Assembly (NCBI GenBank): GCA_002408085.1 | Contig: DHQL01000009.1 | Location: 124,001-188,000, forward strand | Direction: 5' to 3' | Length of the DNA stretch: 64,000 nucleotides | Source: Spirochaeta sp. UBA5339 | Lineage (GTDB): Bacteria > Spirochaetota > Spirochaetia > DSM-2461 | In this document: positions 23,954 to 32,294 of the stretch, piece by piece | Position numbering within the stretch: position 1 is the first letter of the stretch | How the letters are laid out: every line of letters begins with the position of its first letter | Notes under the pieces: generated by a model | Seen by the model: the letters and a program-made list of their open reading frames with translations, nothing else | Told to the model about the DNA's origin: nothing | Databases searched by the model: none | Program-made: the position numbers and the translations under genes

Positions 23954-25999
23954 TCAGAACTCTTCGAAATCATCATCATTATGCTCCATATTCTCCTGAT
24001 AAGAGGGATGGAGCTCTCCCCCTGTATCGTCAATAAAACCGGGAGTCTCTGACTCAGCAGGACGGGCCGGTCTGGCGGTTGCTGCTGAGTCGGCGGATGC
24101 TGCCTGTTTTGTGTCTGCTTCGGGTTTCGGCAGAACCTTTTTCGGTGCCGGCAGAGGAGTTGAAGGGCTTGATGTTTTCTTCGGTGCAGATTTAACTCCC
24201 CTCAGATCCTCATCCACCTTGAAGTAGGCCATCAGTGATTTAAGTTGTCCCGCCTCGCCGGCCAGGGCCTCCGAGGTGGCAGCCAGCTGTTCCGATGAGG
24301 AGGCATTGTTCTGAATGGTGCTGTCCAGCTGTTGTATGGCCGTGGTTATCTGATCCACTCCGGCGTGCTGTTCGCTGCTGGCGGCGCTGATCTCCTTGAC
24401 CAGGTCTGCTGTCTTTTCGATATCAGGTACAAGTTTCAGAAGCTTCTCCCCCGACTCCCTGGAGAGGGTAGTGGTCCGGGAGGCCAGTTCGGTGATCTCT
24501 CCGGCAGCCTTCTGACTCTGTTCGGCCAGCTTTCTTACCTCCGCCGCCACAACGGCAAACCCCTTACCGTGCTCTCCGGCTCTGGCCGCTTCGATGGCGG
24601 CGTTCAGGGCCAGAAGATTTGTATTCCGTGATATCTCTTCGATAATACTTATCTTCTCGGCGATAAAGGACATGGCCTCCACAGCCTCTCTTACGGTCTC
24701 ACCGCTCTCCTTTGCATCCAGGGCGGCCTGTATGGCAATTTTCTCGGTAACATTGGAGTTTTCCGCATTCTGGGTGATGTTGGCATTCATCTCTTCCATG
24801 GAGCTTGAAACTTCCTCGGCATTGGCCGCCTGTTCACTGGCACCGCTGGAGAGCATCTGGCTGGAGTCGTTTACCTGAATGCTGCTGGAGGAGATATTGC
24901 CGACGGCAGTCAGGACCTGTCCTACAACCCTCTTGAAGTTTACGGTCATCTCCTCCATGGATTTGGCAAGTAGCCCGATCTCATCCCTCCTGTTCATCAG
25001 CTTCCTGTCAATATTGACTCTCAGATCTCCAGAAGCCATGGTCTGTAGGTCCCCTGAAAGGAGTTTGATGGGGCGGGAGAAGGTATTGCCGAGGATAACT
25101 CCCACAATGAGGGCAATGATTATCCAGAAAATACCTGTAAAAACCATGCTGATCTTCAGGCTGTTAAGAGAAGCCAGAGCCGTCTCTTCGGGGACACTTA
25201 TTCCGACAACCCAGCCGAAATCTCCGACGGGGGTATAGGCTATATATTTCCCCTCTCCCTGGAATCTGTAATAGCCGATCCCTTCCTCTCCATTTATCAT
25301 CTTTTGGGTAATATCGGCCAGATCCCTATAGTCGCTGTCAGTCTGTGCCGCTTCGATCACATCCAGCTTTGCAGCTGCAACCTCAGGGTCTGTGTGAGCA
25401 ATGGGATAACCGAAATCAGAGATTATATAGTTGGATGACCCCTCACCGTTATCAATGGTCTTCAGATATTCACTCAGGAACCCTGCGTTTCTCTGGCCGA
25501 TCAGAACTCCCTGAAGGCTTCCATTTCTTAAGATAGGCACGGCAATCAGAACGGTCAGAAGATCCTCCTCTCCCTCAACGGCACTGAATACAGGATCAGA
25601 GATGGCGGGTTCCAGAGTTCTGAAAACCTTCTGCATATACTCTCTGCCCGAGAGGTCGGGCCTTCCTCCGCTTTCCAGCTGAAGGACTCCCTCTGCGCTT
25701 GCGGGATTCATTGAGTTGAAACCGAGCCTCCCGGCTTCCTTCTTGAGGACGGCATACATCTCAGGGGTGTAGTCCAGATTTAAATTCCGGGCGATGCCGC
25801 TGAGCTCGATAAACTGAACATTTATCCAGGCTTCATAGCCCTCGGCAAGCTTCTCTGCTTCGGAAATAAGACCATGTTCTACTTCTCCCACCAGGGCTTT
25901 TCTGGAGTTGAAAAAGAAAACCGAGCTGAGGGTAATGATAATAATAAATGATGTGGCGATAAAACTGATTATCTGTTTGACCCGTACTGAAACCGTCAT
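23954..25999 (-). CDS. Methyl-accepting chemotaxis protein (Cache sensor) with CheR-binding tail
   Basis: 681 residues: a first membrane segment (residues 8-30), a periplasmic double-Cache domain (about 35-275: 'ARNLNLDYTPEMYAVLKKEA', 'GREYMQKVFRTLEPAISDP'), a second membrane segment (about 280-300), HAMP, methylation helices, and a tip with 'NLLALNAAIEAARAGEHGKG'. A proline/alanine-rich linker then leads to a C-terminal 'DDFEEF'. The final five residues, DFEEF, fit the x-aromatic-x-x-Phe tether that recruits CheR/CheB. The two other chemoreceptors in this window lack such a tail, so this one may help methylate them in mixed arrays. AGGAG precedes the ATG. Confidence 0.95.
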   Translation of the reverse strand: MTVSVRVKQIISFIATSFIIIITLSSVFFFNSRKALVGEVEHGLISEAEKLAEGYEAWINVQFIELSGIARNLNLDYTPEMYAVLKKEAGRLGFNSMNPASAEGVLQLESGGRPDLSGREYMQKVFRTLEPAISDPVFSAVEGEEDLLTVLIAVPILRNGSLQGVLIGQRNAGFLSEYLKTIDNGEGSSNYIISDFGYPIAHTDPEVAAAKLDVIEAAQTDSDYRDLADITQKMINGEEGIGYYRFQGEGKYIAYTPVGDFGWVVGISVPEETALASLNSLKISMVFTGIFWIIIALIVGVILGNTFSRPIKLLSGDLQTMASGDLRVNIDRKLMNRRDEIGLLAKSMEEMTVNFKRVVGQVLTAVGNISSSSIQVNDSSQMLSSGASEQAANAEEVSSSMEEMNANITQNAENSNVTEKIAIQAALDAKESGETVREAVEAMSFIAEKISIIEEISRNTNLLALNAAIEAARAGEHGKGFAVVAAEVRKLAEQSQKAAGEITELASRTTTLSRESGEKLLKLVPDIEKTADLVKEISAASSEQHAGVDQITTAIQQLDSTIQNNASSSEQLAATSEALAGEAGQLKSLMAYFKVDEDLRGVKSAPKKTSSPSTPLPAPKKVLPKPEADTKQAASADSAATARPARPAESETPGFIDDTGGELHPSYQENMEHNDDDFEEF

Positions 26000-26151
26000 C
26001 TGTGTCTCCTGTTATTAAGGGTGTGTATTAACTGGGTTGTCTCTATATATTTAAATAGAGAACTGCTGTTCTTGCAAACGTCCCGGCTCTTCAGAATCCT
26101 TAACCAGTGCTTTTATGCAGCTGTCAGCAATCAAGGAACAGGTTTATCTCA

Positions 26152-26180
26152 TTGCCTTGGATCGGCACTCCCTCTATAAT
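26152..26180 (+). promoter_or_regulatory. Sigma-70 promoter of the MFS/DUF1275 operon
   Basis: TTGCCT (26152-26157), a 17-bp spacer and a perfect TATAAT (26175-26180). Predicted transcription starts near 26187, at or just before the ATG at 26189; no Shine-Dalgarno sequence exists. Confidence 0.6.
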
Positions 26181-26188
26181 GGATGCAA

Positions 26189-27448
26189 ATGAATATGAGA
26201 ATTGAGAAAAACCTCCAGTACAGGAAATTCTGTGCCTACGGATTCCTGAAAAACCTGAAATTTTTTGAAGCCTTTCTTATCCTATTTCTACGGGACAAGG
26301 GGCTCTCCTTTACGGCCATCGGCTCCCTCTATGCCCTTCAGGAGATCACCACAAATGTGCTGGAAATCCCCTCGGGGATTACCGCCGATGTCTTTGGACG
26401 GAAGAAGGCACTTTCAGGAAGTTTTCTTCTCTATATGATCTCATTCCTTCTGATGTATCTCTCAGAGAGTTACTACCTCTTTCTTGTCGCCTTCTTCTTT
26501 TTCGGAGCAGGTGAGGCCTTCCGTTCGGGAACACACAAGGGAATGATCAGCGAGTATCTCCTTCAAAGGGGCATCAAGGATCAGATGGCCGAGTACTACA
26601 GCCGCACTCGTTCCTGGTCTCAGCTGGGTCTTGCCGTCTCCTCACTGGCTGCGGGTGTTATCGTGTTCTATGCGGGGACCTATGACTCTGTCTTTCTCTT
26701 CACCCTTGTTCCCTATCTGCTGAATCTTCTGCTGATTATCTCCTATCCCGATGATGTGGATAAGAGCGGAGATGATGAGTGTTCAGGCCAAACAGACTCC
26801 TGCGGTCCTCTGGCCCGGTTCAGGATGCTGATAGATGAGTTCCTCTTTGTTATGAAGAAGGGAAGAAACATTCGTCTGATTCACAATACAGCCCTCCATA
26901 CGGCCTATCTGAAAGCCATGAAGGACTATATCCAGCCAATGATGGTCACAATGGTTCTGCTGCTGCCCTTGTTTTCCGGGCGTTCGGTTGAGGAGAGAAG
27001 CTCTCTGCTTATAGGTCTGATCTACTTTTTTATCTTTCTTCTGACCTCTCTGGCCTCCTCGCTGTCCTCAAGGCTCAAGAAGTTCTCTCCCGGCAGGGTC
27101 ATTGTTCTGACTCTCTGGGGAGGGCTGGCGGCAGGACTGATCAGCGGTCTCTTCTATATGGGCGGATTTTCTGCGGCTGCGGTACTCTTTTTCATTCTGA
27201 TCTATATTATTGAGAATCTGAGAAAACCCGTAATGACAGGGTATCTTGCTGAGGGTGTGGACAACAAGGTTCTGACCTCGGTTCTGTCGGTGCAGAGTCA
27301 GTGGAAGACGGTTCTGACAGCCCTGACAGCACTGCTCTGCGGATTCCTTGCAGACATCTGGGGTATCGGAGCGGCCCTGGCTCTGCTCTCGGCAGCCCTT
27401 CTTCTGCTGACTCTTTTTGTGGACTCTCTTCCCTTTTTCAGAAAATAG
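26189..27448 (+). CDS. MFS permease
   Basis: 419 residues with twelve hydrophobic segments. The loop after helix 2 ('GITADVFGRKKALSGSF') is the MFS signature G-x-x-x-D-x-x-G-R-(K/R). Helix 4 carries 'GAGEAFRSGTHKGMISEYLL', typical of a multi-drug or unknown-substrate branch often annotated simply as MFS transporter. ATGs at 26183, 26189 and 26195 are in frame; 26189 is chosen because it best fits the predicted transcription start. It is followed after 14 nt by a DUF1275 gene, so the two form an operon. Confidence 0.82.
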   Translation: MNMRIEKNLQYRKFCAYGFLKNLKFFEAFLILFLRDKGLSFTAIGSLYALQEITTNVLEIPSGITADVFGRKKALSGSFLLYMISFLLMYLSESYYLFLVAFFFFGAGEAFRSGTHKGMISEYLLQRGIKDQMAEYYSRTRSWSQLGLAVSSLAAGVIVFYAGTYDSVFLFTLVPYLLNLLLIISYPDDVDKSGDDECSGQTDSCGPLARFRMLIDEFLFVMKKGRNIRLIHNTALHTAYLKAMKDYIQPMMVTMVLLLPLFSGRSVEERSSLLIGLIYFFIFLLTSLASSLSSRLKKFSPGRVIVLTLWGGLAAGLISGLFYMGGFSAAAVLFFILIYIIENLRKPVMTGYLAEGVDNKVLTSVLSVQSQWKTVLTALTALLCGFLADIWGIGAALALLSAALLLLTLFVDSLPFFRK

Positions 27449-27462
27449 GGAGACAGGAACAC

Positions 27463-28143
27463 ATGCAGTCTGGCCGTGCACAAAATGCAATAAGTCATGA
27501 GCATTTGATTATAGGTATCAGCCTCTCCCTGCTGGGGGGATATCTTGATGCCTATACCTATGTCCTTAAGGGGGGTGTCTTTGCCAATGCTCAGACAGGA
27601 AATTTGGTTCTTCTGGCCATCGCCCTGATAGAGGGATCTCTGACAAAGGCTGCAGGATACCTTGTGCCCATTACAATGTTCGCCCTGGGAATCCTCTTTT
27701 CAGAAATTATCAAAAACTATCCCTCCTTTGACAGGGGCAATCTCAGAATCAAGGCGGTTCTTCTTTTTGAAGGGATTCTGATCATAACCATCGGGGCTGC
27801 GGGAAACAGAATCAGCGATTCTGCCGTAACCAGTACGATCTCCTTTCTGGCTGCCGTGCAGGTGGCCAACTTCAACAAGGTGAACGGACGGCCTGTGGCC
27901 ACCACAATGATTACCGGAAACCTCAGGAGCGGTATGACCCATCTGAGCAGCTATATTGTCCACCGCCGTAAAGAGGACCTTGAACACTTTGCCACCTACT
28001 TTTCGGTGATCATCGCCTTTGCCGCCGGGGCCAGTCTGGGCTCCGAGATGAGTAAACTGACGGGAGATTCTTCGATTCTTTTCTGTCTGATATTTCTTGT
28101 GGGGGCCTGGCTCTTTCTTTTGAAGGAAGATGCTTCCCGCTGA
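27463..28143 (+). CDS. DUF1275 (YoaK-type) membrane protein
   Basis: 226 residues with about six membrane segments. The family blocks are 'GGYLDAYTYVLKGGVFANAQTGNLVLLAIAL' (split here as GGYLDAYTY, GGVFANAQTGN, LVLLA), 'AAVQVANFNKVNGRPVATT' and 'MITGNLRSG'. DUF1275 proteins are widespread inner-membrane proteins of unknown function. The start at 27463 is preceded by CAGGAAC; upstream in-frame codons belong to the overlapping MFS gene. Confidence 0.85.
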   Translation: MQSGRAQNAISHEHLIIGISLSLLGGYLDAYTYVLKGGVFANAQTGNLVLLAIALIEGSLTKAAGYLVPITMFALGILFSEIIKNYPSFDRGNLRIKAVLLFEGILIITIGAAGNRISDSAVTSTISFLAAVQVANFNKVNGRPVATTMITGNLRSGMTHLSSYIVHRRKEDLEHFATYFSVIIAFAAGASLGSEMSKLTGDSSILFCLIFLVGAWLFLLKEDASR

Positions 28144-28152
28144 CTGCAGCTC

Positions 28153-28899
28153 TTAACGCCAGACCGTAAAGTCCCACAGACTTAGATCAATAATCCCTTC
28201 CAGAAGCTCTTCTTCAAGCTCATCCAGGTAGGGAAAAAAGTTGATGCCGGTGATCTCCTCCAGCTCACTGATAGTGAGGGTATACTCCTGGACGGGTCTG
28301 CTTGAACCCTCGTTGGGCATCAGAAAGGCAATGCCCTTAAGCTCCGGTTCCGTATAGTCCAGGATCACCTTGTAGTAAAACCGGGGAATGGATACTTCAT
28401 TGGGGCCTATAGCGGGAAGGTCGTCCTCAAGAACAGGGCCGGTAACCACATAGACCGCTTCATTATCCACAGCCCAGCGTCTGACCATGCCCTCAAGACG
28501 GTTCCAGATTCCCCTGTTGAAGGAAGGGGTCTGGGGACTCATATTGGAGAGGTAGAAGGACTCGCTCATGGCTCTTTCTGAGATCTTCATATCCGCCGCA
28601 GGTGCCAGATGTCCCCGGTCATAACCCGATCCTCTGTAGTCCTCCAATGCGGCGGAACCTGTGATCACAAAGGGGTCCTCCCTGAAGTTGTCCCTCCGCC
28701 TTGCGGTACCCAGAACCTTCTCTTCGGTGAGCTTGTAGGCCACCCAGTCCGCCTGCTCGTGGTCCTCGTTGTAGGAGAGCCGGTAGTGTTTATGAAAGAC
28801 AATATGATCATCATCTCTTATCTCGGGGAGAAAGAACCCCTGGGAGTAGACTGAGAACAGGGTAAAAAGAAAGAAAAGGGAAAAGAGTGCTTTTTTCAA
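28153..28899 (-). CDS. Secreted DNA/RNA non-specific endonuclease
   Basis: 248 residues with a signal peptide (MKKALFSLFFLFTLFSVYS). The betabetaalpha-metal nuclease motif 'DRGH' at residues 94-97 supplies the catalytic His97, and 'SFYLSNMSPQTPSFNRGIWN' supplies the metal-binding Asn. It matches the NUC1/Serratia nuclease family and would degrade extracellular or periplasmic nucleic acids. The start codon is TTG with GGAAC 5 nt upstream. It is convergent with DUF1275, 9 bp apart. Confidence 0.9.
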   Translation of the reverse strand: MKKALFSLFFLFTLFSVYSQGFFLPEIRDDDHIVFHKHYRLSYNEDHEQADWVAYKLTEEKVLGTARRRDNFREDPFVITGSAALEDYRGSGYDRGHLAPAADMKISERAMSESFYLSNMSPQTPSFNRGIWNRLEGMVRRWAVDNEAVYVVTGPVLEDDLPAIGPNEVSIPRFYYKVILDYTEPELKGIAFLMPNEGSSRPVQEYTLTISELEEITGINFFPYLDELEEELLEGIIDLSLWDFTVWR

Positions 28900-28981
28900 T
28901 TACAGTTCCGCTTTGTAGATTTACCTTGCACGGCATTTCAAATATATAGCAGTTTTATGAAAATATGGGGAGGTTTCTATA

Positions 28982-29013
28982 AGAAACGGCTGCCCCCTTT
29001 GGAGGAGCAGCCG
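28982..29013 (-). terminator. Intrinsic terminator of the GH4 gene
   Basis: On the minus strand, CGGCTGC and GCAGCCG (28987-28993 and 29007-29013) close a hairpin that is followed by TTTCTTAT, about 35 nt past the GH4 stop codon. Confidence 0.7.
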
Positions 29014-29045
29014 GATTTTCAGGTATAGTCAGAGGTGAGTCAGAG

Positions 29046-30551
29046 CTATTCGCTCTGGGTAGATATATTCTCGTCGGTAAAGATCTTCTTACCGGTCTCT
29101 CTGAGCTGGTCAACATTCTTTACATCCAGACGAACCGCACCCAGGTATCCCTTGTTTGTGGGGATATAGCTGCCGTCCTTTTTGGACTCTACAATTCTTG
29201 CCCTGGCTCTTTCCACCTCTTCGGCGTACTGGGGCATCCATTCGGCCAGGGCGATAAGCATCTCGTCTGTCATCTGCCATATCTCGGGGGGATTGCAGAC
29301 CGCACCTGTGAGGGGGTCCATCATCATGGCCTGGCGGAGAAGGTCTATATTCCCTTCAACAGCGGCCCTGGTGGCGAGTCTCTGTACGGAGATGCTGGTG
29401 CTGCAGACTGCGGCGCATCCGTCGGGGAGGTCTCCGTGCTGGGGTACATGGATACCATTGCGGTCCACATAGCAGGGAACCTCTACTACGGCGTCCTCGG
29501 GAAGGTTGGTGATGGCGTGTTCGTTGGGAAGGTTGAAGTGTCCCCGGTAGATCCGTCCTGTTTCAAGACCCTCGATAATATAGGAGCCGTGCTCTTCGGA
29601 ACGGTGCTCATCATCGTACTTGAAGTGATCCTCGGCCAGCCATTTGGGGAAGTCCTCCTTGAACCATGCCTTGTCCTCCAGGTTGACCCTGAGGTAACCG
29701 GCGGTCTCACCCTGAATCCAGCTGGATGTGGATATCCACTTGCCCAGCTCTTCGGGGCGCTTTCTGTACCAGGGGAGGTACTCCGAAAGGTGACCGTTTG
29801 ACTCGGTGGAGAAGTAGCCGAAGCGCTTCATCATATCGATACGGCACTTTTCATCGTCCCTGATCTTCTCATCCGCCTCGAGGGCTGCAAGAATTTCTGA
29901 CTGGGGAATGCTCTTGCCGTTGTGCCTGTAGTCTGTGTACCAGGTCTGGTGGTTGATTCCCACACAGCTGTAGTCAATCTCTTCAAAGGGGATTTTCAGG
30001 GCGTCGGCGATGAGGTGGGCGCCGTGCTGAACTCCGTGGCAGAGACCAAGAGTCTTTACTCCGCCGTAAACCTGTGCTGCCCATGTCATCATGGCGTTGG
30101 GGTTGGCGTAGTTCAGAAGAAGGGCGTCGGGGCAGGCGAACTCTTTAATATCCTTACAAAGTCCCAGCATAAAGCTGATTCCTCTCTGGCCGTACATGAT
30201 TCCGCCGGGGCCGAGGGTGTCGCCGACACACTGATCCACTCCGTACTCAAGGGGGATGGAGATGTCTTTTTCAAAGGCTTCCAGTCCGCCGATCCGGACA
30301 ACATTGAGAATGTACTTGGCATCCTTCAGGGCCTCTGTTCTGTCCAGGGTGGTGGAGAGTTTTACCTTGTCGCAGCCGTTCCCTTTCAGGTCTTTTTCAA
30401 TAAGCTGTCTGACCCGGTCCAGGTTGTCCCTGTCTATATCCATCAGGGCGATCTCAATGTCCCTGAGCTCTTTTACTGTGAGTATATCGCTGATAAGGCG
30501 GCGGGTGAATCCTACACTTCCGGCGCCGATAAATGCTATTTTAAATGACAT
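29046..30551 (-). CDS. GH4 family NAD-dependent glycosidase (alpha-galactosidase / alpha-galacturonidase type)
   Basis: 501 residues. The N-terminal Rossmann motif is 'IAFIGAGSVGFTRRLI'. The Mn2+ site uses Cys and His in 'GLCHGVQHG' and the Asn in 'YANPNAMMTWA'; 'CVGINHQTW' adds the conserved His. GH4 enzymes cleave glycosides by NAD-dependent oxidation and elimination. This variant resembles the MelA/galacturonidase branch acting on unphosphorylated sugars, and an alpha-galacturonide substrate would suit the pectin context, but that remains inference. The start at 30551 is chosen because AAGGATGG precedes it. It is divergent from an AraC regulator. Confidence 0.88.
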   Translation of the reverse strand: MSFKIAFIGAGSVGFTRRLISDILTVKELRDIEIALMDIDRDNLDRVRQLIEKDLKGNGCDKVKLSTTLDRTEALKDAKYILNVVRIGGLEAFEKDISIPLEYGVDQCVGDTLGPGGIMYGQRGISFMLGLCKDIKEFACPDALLLNYANPNAMMTWAAQVYGGVKTLGLCHGVQHGAHLIADALKIPFEEIDYSCVGINHQTWYTDYRHNGKSIPQSEILAALEADEKIRDDEKCRIDMMKRFGYFSTESNGHLSEYLPWYRKRPEELGKWISTSSWIQGETAGYLRVNLEDKAWFKEDFPKWLAEDHFKYDDEHRSEEHGSYIIEGLETGRIYRGHFNLPNEHAITNLPEDAVVEVPCYVDRNGIHVPQHGDLPDGCAAVCSTSISVQRLATRAAVEGNIDLLRQAMMMDPLTGAVCNPPEIWQMTDEMLIALAEWMPQYAEEVERARARIVESKKDGSYIPTNKGYLGAVRLDVKNVDQLRETGKKIFTDENISTQSE

Positions 30552-30606
30552 AACCGATTCCATCCTTCTTACTTTATCTGAATGTACTTTATCCAATTTT
30601 CCTGTA

Positions 30607-30619
30607 CTCCTGTTAGGAG
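30607..30619. promoter_or_regulatory. Short inverted repeat in the GH4/AraC divergent region
   Basis: CTCCT-GTT-AGGAG, with TCCTGT also repeated directly just before it, lies between the divergent GH4 and AraC starts. It is a candidate AraC binding site but is short and could be chance. Confidence 0.25.
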
Positions 30620-30645
30620 AAAATTATTATTTTTCTGGATTATTG

Positions 30646-30654
30646 TGCTATGCT
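30646..30654 (+). promoter_or_regulatory. Extended -10 promoter of the AraC gene
   Basis: TGCTATGCT is an extended -10 (TG-n-TATGCT) ending 9 nt before the ATG at 30664. No Shine-Dalgarno sequence is present, so the mRNA would be leaderless or nearly so. Confidence 0.4.
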
Positions 30655-30663
30655 TTGTGTGCT

Positions 30664-31587
30664 ATGAGTACAGACCGTTCGGATATCTTTGAAACATACC
30701 GCCTGGCAGAGGACAAGCGCTACCATCTTCACTCCATTGTGACAAGCTGCGGTCATGCTGTGGCAACAGAGTCCTATGTTTTTGACGGGCAGACCAGACC
30801 GGATCAGAATATTGTTGTCTTCCAGTGGACCCTGAGCGGCAGGGGGGAGCTGAATTATGAGGGAGAGGTCTACTCCCTTGAGCCGGGCACCGCATTCTGT
30901 CTGCCCGTACCCCATAATCACTCCTACTGTCTTCCCGAGGGGGCAACCCACTGGGAGTATATCTTTGTCTGTTTTTCCGGCAGGGAGTTCAGGAGGATCT
31001 ATGAGTCTGTAAGAGAGATCTTTACACCGGTCTTCCGGATGGATGAGAGACTGGAGCTGCAGAATATCGTTCATGATATTCTCCATACTTCCCGTTCCGG
31101 AGGAACTTCCAAGCTTCTGAAACTGTCGGCCCAGTCCTACAGTTTTATCCTCCAGGGGCTTCAGTACCGGTACTATCCTGAAAAGGAGATTCCCCATCCG
31201 GGTATTCTACGGCTTGAAGCCTTCTGCAGGGATCATTTCAGGCGGTGTCTGACGGTGAGTGAAATCGCCAGGGAGGCTGGTATGAGCCGCTCCCATATGG
31301 CAAGAACCTATAAAAAAGTCAGGGGAATCACCGTGGGGGGCTATATTGAACGCCTCAGGATGGAGGAGGCTGCCCGGCTGCTCTCTCCGGGGGAGGGGAA
31401 GATCTCGGTTCAGGAGTGCAGTCTGCGCTGCGGTTATGATGATGCCAACTACTTCTGCAGGGTGTTCAGGAAGTTTTACGGCATGCCGCCGATGAGCTAC
31501 AAACGGCTGAGAGGTAGCCATACACAACAAAGCCCAGAGACAGCATCTGCTGCGCCGCCAGCAGCGGATGTCCCTGCAGAAACATAA
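30664..31587 (+). CDS. AraC-family transcriptional regulator
   Basis: 307 residues: a cupin sensor ('GRGELNYEGEVYSLEPGTAF', 'PVPHNHSYCLPEG') and a C-terminal double HTH ('VSEIAREAGMSRSHMARTYK', 'ECSLRCGYDDANYFCRVFRKFYGMPPM'). The AraC fold normally ends near 'SYKRLRG'; here 25 more residues rich in Ala, Pro, Ser and Glu continue into the tail of the convergent membrane-protein gene. It is divergent from the GH4 glycosidase and likely its regulator. The ATG at 30664 begins a sensible N-terminus; upstream codons in the same frame are the GH4 antisense. Confidence 0.87.
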   Translation: MSTDRSDIFETYRLAEDKRYHLHSIVTSCGHAVATESYVFDGQTRPDQNIVVFQWTLSGRGELNYEGEVYSLEPGTAFCLPVPHNHSYCLPEGATHWEYIFVCFSGREFRRIYESVREIFTPVFRMDERLELQNIVHDILHTSRSGGTSKLLKLSAQSYSFILQGLQYRYYPEKEIPHPGILRLEAFCRDHFRRCLTVSEIAREAGMSRSHMARTYKKVRGITVGGYIERLRMEEAARLLSPGEGKISVQECSLRCGYDDANYFCRVFRKFYGMPPMSYKRLRGSHTQQSPETASAAPPAADVPAET

Positions 31588-32062
31588 GTGTCCCCATGCT
31601 TCCGTTCATCAGCATAAAGAAGAGCCACCCCGAGGGCTTTTTTCTGGCAAGGAGCAGGCTGCCCATCAGAAAGCCGATGGTCACTCCAATCTCCAGAATC
31701 TGACTTAGCGATCTGATACCGCCGAAATCGATAATACTTACGGCTCCTCCCAGTAAGATAAAAGCATAAGTAAAGAAGGCGGCAATCCGGTCCAGCCTTC
31801 TGTCGGGTTCCTCACTGTTCTGAATATCATTTATCAGGCCGAAGACCATGGCCGGCAGTCCTCCCGCTTCAATGGAGGCGGCAATCCAGTTCCGCTTCAG
31901 AATCAGGATAACTACCCAGGCGGGAACACCGAGGATATAGACAACCCATCCGATAATCCTCAAGATCCGCTTCAGAGCGGAGCTTCTTCCCTCGGCAATG
32001 GAGAATGTTATTTTGTTGGCAAGGTAGGAGAGTCCTCCCCATAACTGCAGAAAAATTATCAT
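31466..32062 (-). CDS. PnuC-like multi-span membrane protein
   Basis: 198 residues with about six hydrophobic segments. 'RNWIAASIEAGGLPAMVFGL' and, near the end, 'HPLLAAQQMLSLGFVVYGY' resemble nicotinamide-riboside transporter PnuC-type proteins, but charged substrate-pocket residues cannot be checked by eye. The last ~15 residues ('LSAVCSSSAACRKTS') are low-complexity. The gene overlaps the convergent AraC gene by 122 bp. No clear ribosome site precedes the ATG. Confidence 0.55.
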   Translation of the reverse strand: MIIFLQLWGGLSYLANKITFSIAEGRSSALKRILRIIGWVVYILGVPAWVVILILKRNWIAASIEAGGLPAMVFGLINDIQNSEEPDRRLDRIAAFFTYAFILLGGAVSIIDFGGIRSLSQILEIGVTIGFLMGSLLLARKKPSGWLFFMLMNGSMGTLMFLQGHPLLAAQQMLSLGFVVYGYLSAVCSSSAACRKTS

Positions 32063-32148
32063 ATTCAGCTATTTTTCCGTAAACTGGCATTTTGGGCAAG
32101 TTGCTCCATTCGGAAAATGGTCTGAGGAGACCGGATATTAATTTCCAG

Positions 32149-32190
32149 AAAAGTACAAAAAATGTTCTTTTATGTGCATATACAGCTGAA
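32149..32190 (+). promoter_or_regulatory. Shared 42-bp promoter/operator block, copy 1 (upstream of UroD-like gene)
   Basis: The block runs from AAAAGTACAAAAAATGTTCT through ACAGCTGAA. It matches the block at 36100-36141 at 35 of 42 positions with no gaps. AAAAG and CTTTT form an inverted repeat. The 3' end contains a -35-like TATACA (32179-32184), with GATAAT (32202-32207) 17 bp further on. It is the likely binding site of the YesN-type regulator encoded at 33368-34216. Confidence 0.7.
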
Positions 32191-32294
32191 TAATTGGGGG
32201 TGATAATTGTACCTGATCACACGGCAGTTCTCTTGATGAAATCATCTCGGCACTTATCAGGCTGATCTGGGCTGCCAGGAATAAATGAGGAATT

